Below are positions 16,853 to 24,791 of a stretch of 64,000 bases of DNA, piece by piece. The stretch lies in NCBI RefSeq assembly GCF_007556815.1, contig NZ_CP041744.1, positions 61,786 through 125,785 of the forward strand, written 5' to 3'. A model generated the notes under the pieces. The model had not been told where the DNA came from and did no database searches. It worked only from the letters and a program-made list of their open reading frames with translations. This DNA comes from Paraburkholderia megapolitana. Its GTDB lineage: Bacteria > Pseudomonadota > Gammaproteobacteria > Burkholderiales > Burkholderiaceae. Each line of letters begins with the position of its first letter. Within the stretch, counting starts at the first letter, position 1. The translations under genes and the position numbers were made by a program.

Positions 16853-16876
16853 CGGCGGCAAATAAATTTACCGCCG
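16853..16876 (-). terminator. hairpin after precursor A
   Basis: CGGCGG and CCGCCG arms, extended by an AAAT/ATTT pairing, form a stem 9 bp after the precursor A stop and about 40 bp before YcaO. An AT-rich stretch follows on the minus strand without a clean run of T. It is a plausible attenuator giving more precursor than enzyme, matching the hairpin behind precursor B. Confidence 0.55.
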
Positions 16877-16885
16877 AGTGACTAC

Positions 16886-17050
16886 TTAATAGCCAAAATT
16901 GACGAGATTATTGTTCGCCTCATGGGCGCTGCAGGACGCCTCCAGCAGCATATTGTCTTCGTCAAAGAAGTTGTCGAGACGAGCGGAAACCTCATCCGAA
17001 ACATTGATACTAAGTTGCTTCTCGGAAAATTGTTGGTTAGCTTTATTCAT
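16886..17050 (-). CDS. precursor peptide A (RiPP candidate, 54 residues)
   Basis: This ORF begins MNKANQQFSEKQLSINV, an Asn/Gln/Ser-rich start, and continues through an acidic stretch (LDNFFDEDNMLLEA). It ends SCSAHEANNNLVNFGY, which would be the core. The acidic leader, a single Cys at about residue 40 and an Asn-rich C-terminal tail ending in Gly-Tyr fit a RiPP precursor. It is the first gene of the operon, immediately upstream of YcaO, and a hairpin follows. The ribosome-binding site is weak (GAGC). Possible targets are the Cys or Asn residues, or a backbone amide for thioamidation. No known precursor family was recognised, and it is short enough to be missed by gene callers. Confidence 0.7.
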   Translation of the reverse strand: MNKANQQFSEKQLSINVSDEVSARLDNFFDEDNMLLEASCSAHEANNNLVNFGY

Positions 17051-17545
17051 TTATAAGCTCGAAATTTAATTAGGAGATTTACCAATTTGAACGCGGTTTA
17101 TTCAATCAAACTGGCAAGTACATGCTAATCAAACTTTTTTTGATGCGCGATAAATAAATTAGAATGATTCGTCTACCCACACCCATTCATTTAGCTTTCG
17201 TATTGCCGCAAAAAATGAAAGGCAAATGAAATATAAAAGGCCGGATGTTTATATAAATGAAATATTTGGCGCAAATAGTGGTGAAAGGCGTAACCATCTG
17301 TCCCTTGTTTTGCACAGAATTGGCCGGTCGTCAATTAAAAAATGTGTTTTGCCAAAGTCAGTTCGTGAAACGGTACCTCACAGATACGAGGGGCGATCGA
17401 TTTCCGTGGAATTCGGGAGCCTTAAAATCTTGGGATAATCGGATTGACAAAACTCAGCAATGATGCGCTCTTTACTAAACCTTTGACGTAGGTATCAATC
17501 ACGTGCGTCAGATGCACGCGAAGTTCATCAATCGTAAGCAATGGG
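17051..17545. other. AT-rich spacer, no gene recognised
   Basis: This is the upstream region of the RiPP operon and its boundary with GC-rich DNA at about 17,460. It should hold the promoter of precursor A on the minus strand, but no convincing -35/-10 pair was identified. The open frames here are short and unsupported. Confidence 0.4.
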
Positions 17546-18060
17546 ATGGACGCCTGCACCTATAACGGCATCGATGTGCCAGAGTGGAAGTGTCGTCAAC
17601 CACTCGAGCAACGCGAGCGCCCACCACGGAGATTACAACGATCCGCATCGACCGGTGACTGGGCCGATCCTGAGCTGCTACGACGCGACCGCACGCAGCG
17701 GCTGTTCGAGGGGCCACTGTCCGAACGCAGCCGGCATCAGGCGCTTGGCATCCTCTCGGGTCTGCTGCCATATCTCGTGAGCGCCGGCTATCTGGCCGGC
17801 AATCCGCTTGCGCTGCGCCGTGGGCGAATAACTTCAGCCAAGCGATCCCGTCGGTCGAGCGCTACCTCGATCACACGCTGTGGGACCACGTACTCGCGAG
17901 CGTCGAGCAGTGGCCGCACCTGACTGAACGGGATAGGCAGTACTACGAACGCAGTCGCTGGCTGATTCGCCTGCTGTACCACGCAGCCCTGCGCGTCTCC
18001 GTCATCAAGCCCAGCGACATAGGAATAGAGAGATGCTTCCTCGATCGTGAGTCCGCCTGC
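17546..18060 (+). pseudogene. degraded tyrosine recombinase fragment
   Basis: The first frame reads LLRRDRTQRLFEGPLSER and ALGILSGLLPYLVSAGYLAG, the SAM-like core-binding domain of a plasmid-type integrase, up to about 17,820. The reading then shifts frame and continues as SVERYLDHTLWDHVLASVEQ and LIRLLYHAALRVS, the start of the catalytic domain around its first Arg. The rest of the catalytic domain is missing. It is therefore a frameshifted and truncated recombinase, probably a relic of earlier element insertion at the edge of the RiPP cluster. Confidence 0.6.
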
Positions 18061-18213
18061 CTGTTGCGCTTCATGTTATGCGGTCTGGTATTGATTTGCT
18101 TTAGGAAACCCGGACCAGCACGAGAGCGAGTTTTTCGGCAGCCCGTGACAATGAGACCAGCGCCCTGTGCGCCAGCGTACGCGGGCGCATGGCGTCGTAC
18201 CGCAGGCTATGCC

Positions 18214-18570
18214 CTACGGCAGCAGCGGGATGCTATGCCTGCTGTTCACCAACGTGACGCCCGTTACGCTCGGCGCGGTGGCACCCGTCGGGTCGATTTG
18301 CGACCCATCCGGCACCGACCCTTCCAGCGTCACGGCGCCGTCGTGTGCGCGCACCGTGACGGGGGAGACGCCGAGGCCGTTGTCCTTCGAGATCGCCGTT
18401 CGCACCAGGTAGCCTGGCCTGCGGTCCACGTTCTTCTCCAGTCGCTTGCCGGCCGGCGCGGTCGCTGTGGTTGCTTCGTTGAGCCCGGCACCCACCTGCC
18501 CATGGACCTGGCCGCTCACGAATGCTGTGAGTAGGACTATTCCTGGTGCCTTCCCTACGATCACTTTCAT
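18214..18570 (-). CDS. secreted BON-domain protein
   Basis: This 118-residue protein starts with a signal peptide (MKVIVGKAPGIVLLTAFVSG, cleavage likely after GQVHGQ). A BON-like domain follows, with LVRTAISKDNGLGVSPVTVR, a GAVTLEGSV strand-turn and a closing SVTGVTLVNS segment. BON domains bind phospholipid or pore proteins in the periplasm of Gram-negative bacteria and are often stress-induced. It is a single gene flanked by degraded elements. The helix before GVTLVNS is unusually proline-rich (DPTGATAPS), which may mean a diverged or decaying copy. Confidence 0.6.
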   Translation of the reverse strand: MKVIVGKAPGIVLLTAFVSGQVHGQVGAGLNEATTATAPAGKRLEKNVDRRPGYLVRTAISKDNGLGVSPVTVRAHDGAVTLEGSVPDGSQIDPTGATAPSVTGVTLVNSRHSIPLLP

Positions 18571-18784
18571 GATTCTCTCCTCGTCACAGGGCGCATGAGC
18601 GGACCCGGATTCCGCCCGAAAAAAGGGCCGCCTTTCAGCAGCCCATCAATAGAGACCAACGTAATGCGCCCCGGGGTGGGCGCGACCGCAGTCTAACGCT
18701 GTCACGGATCGGCGTAAAGGCGCCGGGGATGATCGCCGTAATGGCGCCAGTTGGAAGTGGTGTCAAACGTGGATTCGAACGGCC

Positions 18785-18985
18785 TTAAGAATGCGTTTTT
18801 TTACTGGATTCTGCAACGGGGTTTTCGCCGCTCGCAGGCATCGGTTTCGGCTTACAGAAGCTCTCGCTCTCGATGACGATGCGGCGGGCACCATGACGTA
18901 GCCGGTCGAGCGTCGCGGCGCCGAGAACTCGGTTGTCGGGGAAGGCATCGCCGCATTCGCTGAGATCAAGATTGGTATGTCAGGA
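18785..18985 (-). pseudogene. IS21-family IstB remnant (C-terminal fragment)
   Basis: The minus frame ending at 18785 reads HTNLDLSECGDAFPDNRVLG and then ATLDRLRHGARRIVIESES, matching the C-terminal part of IstB-type ATPases, where a TNL.F.EW stretch precedes a LLDRL.H segment. The ATP-binding half is absent. It touches the 3' end of the next ORF, which suggests an old insertion that truncated that gene. Confidence 0.6.
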
Positions 18986-19570
18986 TCGTAGCCACCCGCT
19001 CGTACCTAGCCGCCACCCGGTCGTGGAAGTCTTCGTCGTGTGGCGCGCGCAGGGGTTGTTGTTCTTCGTGATCACACCCGGTGCACCGAGCGACGCGAGC
19101 AGTGTGGTCAGTTCGGCGGCGGTGACAGGGGTGGCATGTGCGCCGGTACCGCGCGCAAGAAAATCGGACACCGTGACCTCGCGGTCCACCACGGCATATT
19201 CGTAGCCGTCGGGGTCGACCTGCACATGACTCAACCGGACCATGCGGTCCGCGTCGTAGTCCCGCGAATCACTGTCGTCCGAACCATCTCCTCCGCGCAG
19301 GACAGCATACGTGGCGCCGCCGCCTTTCAGCCGCTCGATGCTCCTCCGTCGCTCGTTGCGCGCGGCCTTCGTTGGTTTCGCCCAGGGCGGGGCCGCCCAC
19401 ACCTCGATGCGAACGGTACTGTCCGACAGCACCGCCCGGCGCTTCTCCCACAGCTTCAACACCGCCACGTCTTCGCCGCAGGCATCCCACGACCAGCGGT
19501 GACTCGTAAGCTGCAGGTCCAACGTGTAGAGCAGGAACTCATTGATCGTTCGCGGATTCTTCTTTGCCAT
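18980..19570 (-). CDS. hypothetical protein
   Basis: A start at 19570 (MAKKNPRTINEFLLYTLD) gives 196 residues, with a purine-rich AAGGG stretch just upstream. The middle is charged, with a WAAPPWAKPTKAARNERRR stretch and an acidic Asp/Ser run, then a SHVQVDPDGYEYAVVDREV strand region. The last 30 residues (from about GVITKNNNPC) are low in structure and run into the IstB remnant, so the native C-terminus may have been replaced. No family was recognised. A 23-bp inverted repeat lies just upstream of the start. Confidence 0.4.
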   Translation of the reverse strand: MAKKNPRTINEFLLYTLDLQLTSHRWSWDACGEDVAVLKLWEKRRAVLSDSTVRIEVWAAPPWAKPTKAARNERRRSIERLKGGGATYAVLRGGDGSDDSDSRDYDADRMVRLSHVQVDPDGYEYAVVDREVTVSDFLARGTGAHATPVTAAELTTLLASLGAPGVITKNNNPCARHTTKTSTTGWRLGTSGWLRS

Positions 19571-19581
19571 CGCGTTTCCCT

Positions 19582-19708
19582 TAGAGAATGAAAGGGACTT
19601 CCCCTCTCGCTGGTGTTGATGAACGCTCGGGACTTCATCTTGGCACGCTGATGCCGACTTGCGGCTTCCGCCGCAGCCTCGGGACGGGGAAGTCCCTTTC
19701 ATTCTCTA
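19582..19708. repeat. 127-bp element bounded by 23-bp perfect inverted repeats
   Basis: The segment 19582-19604 (TAGAGAATGAAAGGGACTTC plus CCC) is repeated as its exact reverse complement at 19686-19708, enclosing 81 bp. The arrangement suits a small non-autonomous element or a long cruciform. No obvious target duplication was found at the edges. Confidence 0.6.
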
Positions 19709-19867
19709 GCGTGCTTTGGGTTCATGTTCCCTGTCTCGGAATGCGTTCGAAAACCAGGCCTGTCTCGAGAGAAAAACCGTTGGGCGCTCGTGGCCAGTCA
19801 AACGTAGATGCAACCAGACTCCCTCGGAAAATTGACCTCACAGTGGCCGTGCGGACGTCGATGATTC

Positions 19868-20173
19868 TCACGCGTTCGTCTTCGCAAAGAGATTGTGAGG
19901 TTGAACCGGGTAACTCCAGTTCCAGTAACGCAGGAGCGTAATCACAGCATGTTTCGCGGCTGACGCAGTGCCGCCCTGCCCAAGCCCGGCTTCCCTGTAC
20001 GTCGCCCCGTCGAGCAGGACGGCACGCGCCATCGCAATACTGCGGTCCGAGATTGGCCTTCGCTTTGGCATCGGCTTTCGCGCCGTCACCATCAGCGCGT
20101 CGAATTGCCAGGGCGTAAGAGCCGGCAGGTTAGAGTATTTCAGCGATACACCGCTCTCGACTTCGCTTGTCAC
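19868..20173 (-). CDS. TrfB/KorA-like DNA-binding protein
   Basis: This is a 101-residue basic protein. The centre, with PALTPWQFDALMVTARKP, RPISDRSIAMARAVLLDG and ATYREAGLGQGGTASAAKHA, has the layout of TrfB/KorA-type plasmid regulators, in which a conserved ARAVLVDG-like helix leads into a helix-turn-helix. Such proteins repress plasmid maintenance or transfer genes. It stands alone here. The family assignment is from pattern only. Confidence 0.5.
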   Translation of the reverse strand: MTSEVESGVSLKYSNLPALTPWQFDALMVTARKPMPKRRPISDRSIAMARAVLLDGATYREAGLGQGGTASAAKHAVITLLRYWNWSYPVQPHNLFAKTNA

Positions 20174-20699
20174 GTCGCCTTCTCCCCGATTAGTTCGTTC
20201 AGCTGGACAGGCGAGCCCTGAACCAAATGGCGCAACAGCGCCGTGGCCGCTTGATGCGCACCCCTACTCCCGGTTCCGCCATGCCCGAGCGCTATCCACT
20301 CTTGTCTCAAGATAATCGCGCTTTCCAGCATCTCTTTCCAGCGTTCCTCTGGAGGCCATCCCTAAACCGCCTCGCGCCCGACTGGTACGATACGAGCTTT
20401 AACTATTTCACGGAGCCGACATTGACGGGTAGAGATATTCAACTCGCATAAAACCATAAACGCCCAGAGATATCGGTGTCTTTTACAACGTCAGATTTTC
20501 TGTCAACAAAAACCGTATTCATCCGGACAAGGTCAACCAGCTCGAGCATGGCCTGTTGATCGAAAGATCGGACAGGGAGGCGACTGGACCTCTCGCAGCC
20601 TGTGACCATTCGGGGAATCAAGAAATGTTGTGCGATACCGGTCAGCTGGCCAGCGACCGCAACGCTCCACACATTCATCAGCCTTGCATACACGAGTAA
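20174..20699. other. intergenic, no gene recognised
   Basis: About 525 bp between the TrfB-like gene and the TonB-dependent receptor. Only short overlapping frames without recognisable domains were seen. It should contain the receptor's promoter. Confidence 0.4.
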
Positions 20700-23474
20700 A
20701 TGGAAATCGTGAAATCAAAGATTCTGGCGCCCGCCATCAGAACATTGCCTTGGGCTGGGATCGTGTTGTCAGCTGCGTTCGGCGCATTGTTCAACCCATA
20801 TGCGCTCGCGCAAGGCACTCAGGTAAACGTCGACAATGCGACACCGGCGGGAACGACCGCCGCGCTGGATGCGGCAGCAACCTCGGCGTCGCGCATTGCA
20901 TCTCCTTCTGCTACGTCCTCTACGACGGGCGGTTCAACAGAGAGTCCCTTAGCCACGCTGAAGCGGGTCGAGGTTACCGGTTCGCTTATTCGCAGTTCCG
21001 ACAGGATTGGTTTCAACCAGGTCCAGACGGTCACGGCGAAGGACATCCGTGACAGCGGGGCCAATAGCGTCTCTGCATTTCTGCGCAGCACGACTGCCAA
21101 CTCAGCCGACAGCTGGAGTGAAGCCACAAACAACAATTTTGCGGCGGGCGCATCGGGGATCGCGCTGCGTGGCCTGAGCGAAAAATATACGCTGGTCCTG
21201 ATTGACGGCCAGCGGGTCGCTCCGTTTGCGTTCTTCTCGAACGGCGTCGATGCGTTTTTTGACCTGAACACACTTCCGCTCAGTGCGATCAGCCGCATCG
21301 ACATCGTGAAAACCGGTGCCGTTTCACAGTACGGCTCAGACGCAATCGCGGGCGTGGTCAACATCATCACGAAGCATGACTTCCAGGGCCTGCAGCTCGA
21401 CAGTAGCTATGGTGGCTCCATCGATGGCCGCGGCGGCAATGGAACGGCAAAGTTCAGCGCGCTAGGCGGGTTCGGCAATCTCACTTCCGACGGCTACAAC
21501 GTCACGGCATCGGCGAGCTTCGCGAGAGACAATGGTTCGACGCTGGCGGATCGCGATTCGACGTCACCCATGGACTTTACGAACCGGCCCGGCGGCATGT
21601 CGTTGCTGGCGCCTTCATACTGGACCAATCCCCTGACCGGAAACCCTCAGGCGCTGGGATCGTGTCCGTATGGCAGCTCGGTCAAGCCGGCTAGCTCTAA
21701 TTTCACCTCCGTTTTTTACGGCCAGACAAACGGCACGGTCTGTGGGCTCTATACCGGCAATGGCTTTTCCATAGAGCCATGGAGCCAACGTCTTAGCGCG
21801 AAGGTAGATGCGCAGTTCAGGATCAATGAAACCACCACTGCGTTTGCAGATCTCTGGGAGAGCAACAATACGAGCGTCCAGGGCAGCGGAGTCTCGAATA
21901 ACACCGTCGGAGGGACTAATTCCTCTTTGGTGTACAACCCTGCAACGAAGCAGTTCTCCCTGTTCAACAACATCGTGCCGGCAAGCAACCCGTACAACCC
22001 GTACGGCGTCGCGACTCCGCTCATCTACACGTTCCCGAGGGCCGTCGCGGAAACAACCGACGCCAATTACTGGCGGGCCGCCACCGGCCTCAAGGGTTCC
22101 GTTACGCTGCCGGATGGCGAGTGGAATTGGGCAACCACCTACACCCACTCGCAAAGCGACGTTTCCAACACGTACTCGAACCAGCTGAACGTCAGCGCGC
22201 TGAACAACATCTACCAGAACGGCACCTATGACTTCGCGAACCCGTCTGCTACGCCAAACGGGCTCAACGGTCTGTACATGAACGCGAATAACATCGGCGT
22301 CTCGAAGCTTGATACGCTCGATGCGACAATTTCAACCCCTACTCTGTTGCACTTGCCGACCGGTGATGTCGGCTTCGGTCTTGGCGCCGAGTTCTTCCAC
22401 CAGAGCGAGTCCCTGGCGCAGGGCGCTGCATCCGCGAGCGGCCTTGTCCTCACCCCGTACGAGGAAGAGGTGTCCGGACAGCGTAACGTAGCTGCAGCGT
22501 ACTACCAGCTCGACATTCCGATCATCAGAACCCTGACCTTCAGTCAGTCTGGCCGCTATGATCACTACAGCGATGTCGGTGGCGCATTCTCGCCTCGGTT
22601 CGCGCTGCGCTGGCAACCGGTCAAGGAGTTGACTGCCTACGCGTCCTACGATCGCGGCTTCCGCGCGCCGACGTTCGTCGAAGACAGTACGTCACAGAAC
22701 ATGGCACTTGTGATCAATCAGTCAGGCGCGGTCACATCGCTTACATCAGGCAACCCGAACCTGCACCCTGAGCGCACGAAGAACTACAACATTGGTTTTG
22801 AGTTGTCGCCGGTCCCCACTACTGAGGTCGGTGTTGACTGGTACCGGATTCACGTGAGCAACGCGATCGGCATAGACCAGCCATCGTCTACGGTGAACTA
22901 CCCGGGCTCGACCATTCCCGAATACGAGACCTTCCAGTACCAGAACCTCGGTGACCTCGATACGAGCGGCTTTGAGACCACCTTTCGCGAGTCGTTGCCG
23001 ACTGCGGTTGGTACGTTCACGTTGTCGGGCGACTGGGCCTATGTAGACACGTTCAAGTTCCAGCTGGGTGGCCAGACCGTGAACTCGGCTGGCAACAACC
23101 TTTCATTCAACGAGCCGTTCGGCGGCAGCTTCCCACGCTGGAAGGGCAATACAACCTTGAGCTGGGCCTGGCACGCCTGGAATGCGGCGCTCTCGTGGCA
23201 GTACACGGGACCGTACACGCAGACTTTTACCTTCATCCCGACGCCGACCCCTCAGGCCGGCAGCGTGGGGTCCTATAGCCAGTTCAACCTGATGGTGACC
23301 TACACCGGATTCAGGCATTGGACCATCTACGGCGGCATGAACAACATCTTCAATCGCGCGCCACCGTTCGACGCAGTAGGTCAGGACGGCCCTTTCTGGC
23401 AGCAGGGTTATGACACTTCGCTGTACTCGTATGTCGGCCGCTTCGCCCAGATTGGTGCGACGTACAAGTTCTGA
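20700..23474 (+). CDS. TonB-dependent outer-membrane receptor
   Basis: This 924-residue protein begins with a signal peptide ending near residue 39 (PYALAQG). A plug domain follows, with the VEVTGSLIRSSDR TonB-box-like region, GIALRGLSEKYTLVLIDGQR, and a YGSDAIAGVVNIITK segment that is diagnostic for TonB receptors. The C-terminal barrel includes the FRAPTFVEDS and NPNLHPERTKNYNIGFE motifs and ends in a terminal Phe (IGATYKF), as required for outer-membrane insertion. The size and the GSLIRSSDRIG region fit the large-plug receptors often used for peptides, carbohydrates or metal chelates. The substrate is unknown. The sensor kinase genes that follow on the same strand may regulate it. Confidence 0.95.
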   Translation: MEIVKSKILAPAIRTLPWAGIVLSAAFGALFNPYALAQGTQVNVDNATPAGTTAALDAAATSASRIASPSATSSTTGGSTESPLATLKRVEVTGSLIRSSDRIGFNQVQTVTAKDIRDSGANSVSAFLRSTTANSADSWSEATNNNFAAGASGIALRGLSEKYTLVLIDGQRVAPFAFFSNGVDAFFDLNTLPLSAISRIDIVKTGAVSQYGSDAIAGVVNIITKHDFQGLQLDSSYGGSIDGRGGNGTAKFSALGGFGNLTSDGYNVTASASFARDNGSTLADRDSTSPMDFTNRPGGMSLLAPSYWTNPLTGNPQALGSCPYGSSVKPASSNFTSVFYGQTNGTVCGLYTGNGFSIEPWSQRLSAKVDAQFRINETTTAFADLWESNNTSVQGSGVSNNTVGGTNSSLVYNPATKQFSLFNNIVPASNPYNPYGVATPLIYTFPRAVAETTDANYWRAATGLKGSVTLPDGEWNWATTYTHSQSDVSNTYSNQLNVSALNNIYQNGTYDFANPSATPNGLNGLYMNANNIGVSKLDTLDATISTPTLLHLPTGDVGFGLGAEFFHQSESLAQGAASASGLVLTPYEEEVSGQRNVAAAYYQLDIPIIRTLTFSQSGRYDHYSDVGGAFSPRFALRWQPVKELTAYASYDRGFRAPTFVEDSTSQNMALVINQSGAVTSLTSGNPNLHPERTKNYNIGFELSPVPTTEVGVDWYRIHVSNAIGIDQPSSTVNYPGSTIPEYETFQYQNLGDLDTSGFETTFRESLPTAVGTFTLSGDWAYVDTFKFQLGGQTVNSAGNNLSFNEPFGGSFPRWKGNTTLSWAWHAWNAALSWQYTGPYTQTFTFIPTPTPQAGSVGSYSQFNLMVTYTGFRHWTIYGGMNNIFNRAPPFDAVGQDGPFWQQGYDTSLYSYVGRFAQIGATYKF

Positions 23475-23860
23475 TCGCCACCTCACGTCGTGGCGCAGAG
23501 GCATGGCGGCCCTCGCGTTTCTCCGGAAATCAGGAAGCCAGAGAATTTGAGCCCGAAACCGGGCACAAGGTAGCCTACGGTCAGTCTGCGATGTAGGATA
23601 GATAGGTCTTGCGAGGTATCGTTTCGATTGCGAGCGACGCCCGGATGTCTGTAGGCAACCATCCCGTGCGCTGGCGATCGCCCGGACTGAGTCAATGCTC
23701 TACGGTGGCCGGGTCGAACCAGACCGATCACGCAACTTTTGCCGTCCGATGCTGTGACAGATCGCACGAAAGGTAAGACGTGGCCTGGTGAAACATGGTC
23801 ACCGCCCTTCCAAAGCGCTCTCGGTTGGATCGGCAATAATTTCAGACGGCTAAAGGAATC
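23475..23860. other. intergenic, no gene recognised
   Basis: A 386-bp gap between the receptor and the acetyltransferase. No convincing ORF, hairpin terminator or promoter was identified by eye. Confidence 0.35.
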
Positions 23861-24295
23861 ATGGTGTATTCATACCGACCATTAACGGAAAATGATCTGA
23901 GAGCGACATACGAAATCAGGTTCTCCGTCACGCAAAATCTGATTCACGGCCATCAGGTGAAATATCTCCAGCGGGACCACGCTCTGGAAGATATAAGGCA
24001 AGGCGGCGGCTGGATGTGTGTCGCTGACGGAAGGGAGGTTGGGTTTTGCATGCCGCTTTTCATTCCAGAGCCCTATCTGGCCGCGTTATTTGTCGTCCCG
24101 GAGCATCAGGGGAAAGGTGTAGGCGGTGCCCTGCTTGAACTGGCACTGAAGTGGCTAAAAGAAAAGGGGGGCCGATTGATCACACTGGAGACTGATCCGG
24201 GGTCAGTCGCAGAGGGTTTTTACAAAAATCGCGGCTGGGAGAAAACCGGTATGGGTGAGTTCGGGATACAAAATGTCTATGTCCGTCAACTGTAA
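23861..24295 (+). CDS. GNAT-family N-acetyltransferase
   Basis: This 144-residue single-domain GNAT protein has an LAALFVVPEHQGKGVGGALL segment around residues 67-86, holding the acetyl-CoA pyrophosphate loop (Q-G-K-G-V-G-G). It is followed by EKGGRLITLETDPGSV and the late GFYKNRGWEKTG segment typical of the fold. It acetylates an amine on a small molecule or protein; the acceptor is unknown. It overlaps the start of the periplasmic-protein gene that follows, so it is part of the receptor/sensor operon and might inactivate a signal or toxin sensed by that system (inference). Confidence 0.88.
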   Translation: MVYSYRPLTENDLRATYEIRFSVTQNLIHGHQVKYLQRDHALEDIRQGGGWMCVADGREVGFCMPLFIPEPYLAALFVVPEHQGKGVGGALLELALKWLKEKGGRLITLETDPGSVAEGFYKNRGWEKTGMGEFGIQNVYVRQL

Positions 24296-24791
24296 CCGGG
24301 GCCAGTGGCTCGTTGGCCTGGTGCTTGTCACGCTGGTCGCGCTGACTGGCAATAACGCAAGGGCTGAGGATTTCACGGTCGAGATCTCCGGGAAAATATC
24401 GAATTTCACAGATCCTCAGAGAAAGGTCTACGACTTAACCGAAAAGGATATCCCTGTTATCAAGCAGGCGACTATCAGAACGTCCACAAACTGGACGAAG
24501 ACTGAGACTTTCACCGGGTTCAGTGCCAGAGATTTACTGACAAAAATTGGCGCGACTGGAAAATTTCTGGACATATCCTGTCTCGATGATTACGAATATA
24601 CGATACCTGTCTCGGATATATCGAAGTACGATCTCGTTTTCGCATATATGCGAAACGGAGTTCGTATGGGCATAGAGAATCTCGGCCCGCTCGCCCTGAT
24701 CTACCCCAGAGATCAGCATCCCAAGGAACTTGGTGGCCCTGACGTCGACGCAAAATTCATATGGCAGATATCAAAGATAGTAGTCAAATGA
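24273..24791 (+). CDS. periplasmic SUOX-fold (molybdopterin-oxidoreductase-like) protein
   Basis: A start at 24273 gives about 172 residues with a clear signal peptide (GQWLVGLVLVTLVALTG, cleavage after ARA). The mature part (FTVEISGKISNFTD, then FTGFSARDLLTKIGA, then FAYMRNGVRM, GPLALIYPRD) follows the pattern of small proteins with the oxidoreductase molybdopterin-binding fold, which are often encoded next to sensor kinases. The family's usual Cys ligand is not evident, so it may be a sensor accessory rather than an enzyme. Its stop overlaps the kinase start, a strong hint of shared function. Alternative starts are 24255 and 24279. Confidence 0.72.
   Translation: MSMSVNCNRGQWLVGLVLVTLVALTGNNARAEDFTVEISGKISNFTDPQRKVYDLTEKDIPVIKQATIRTSTNWTKTETFTGFSARDLLTKIGATGKFLDISCLDDYEYTIPVSDISKYDLVFAYMRNGVRMGIENLGPLALIYPRDQHPKELGGPDVDAKFIWQISKIVVK

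Noticed and set aside
17226..17463. Two overlapping AT-rich plus-strand ORFs of about 70 codons
   Set aside because: They overlap in different frames in the upstream region of the RiPP operon, with no homology cue.
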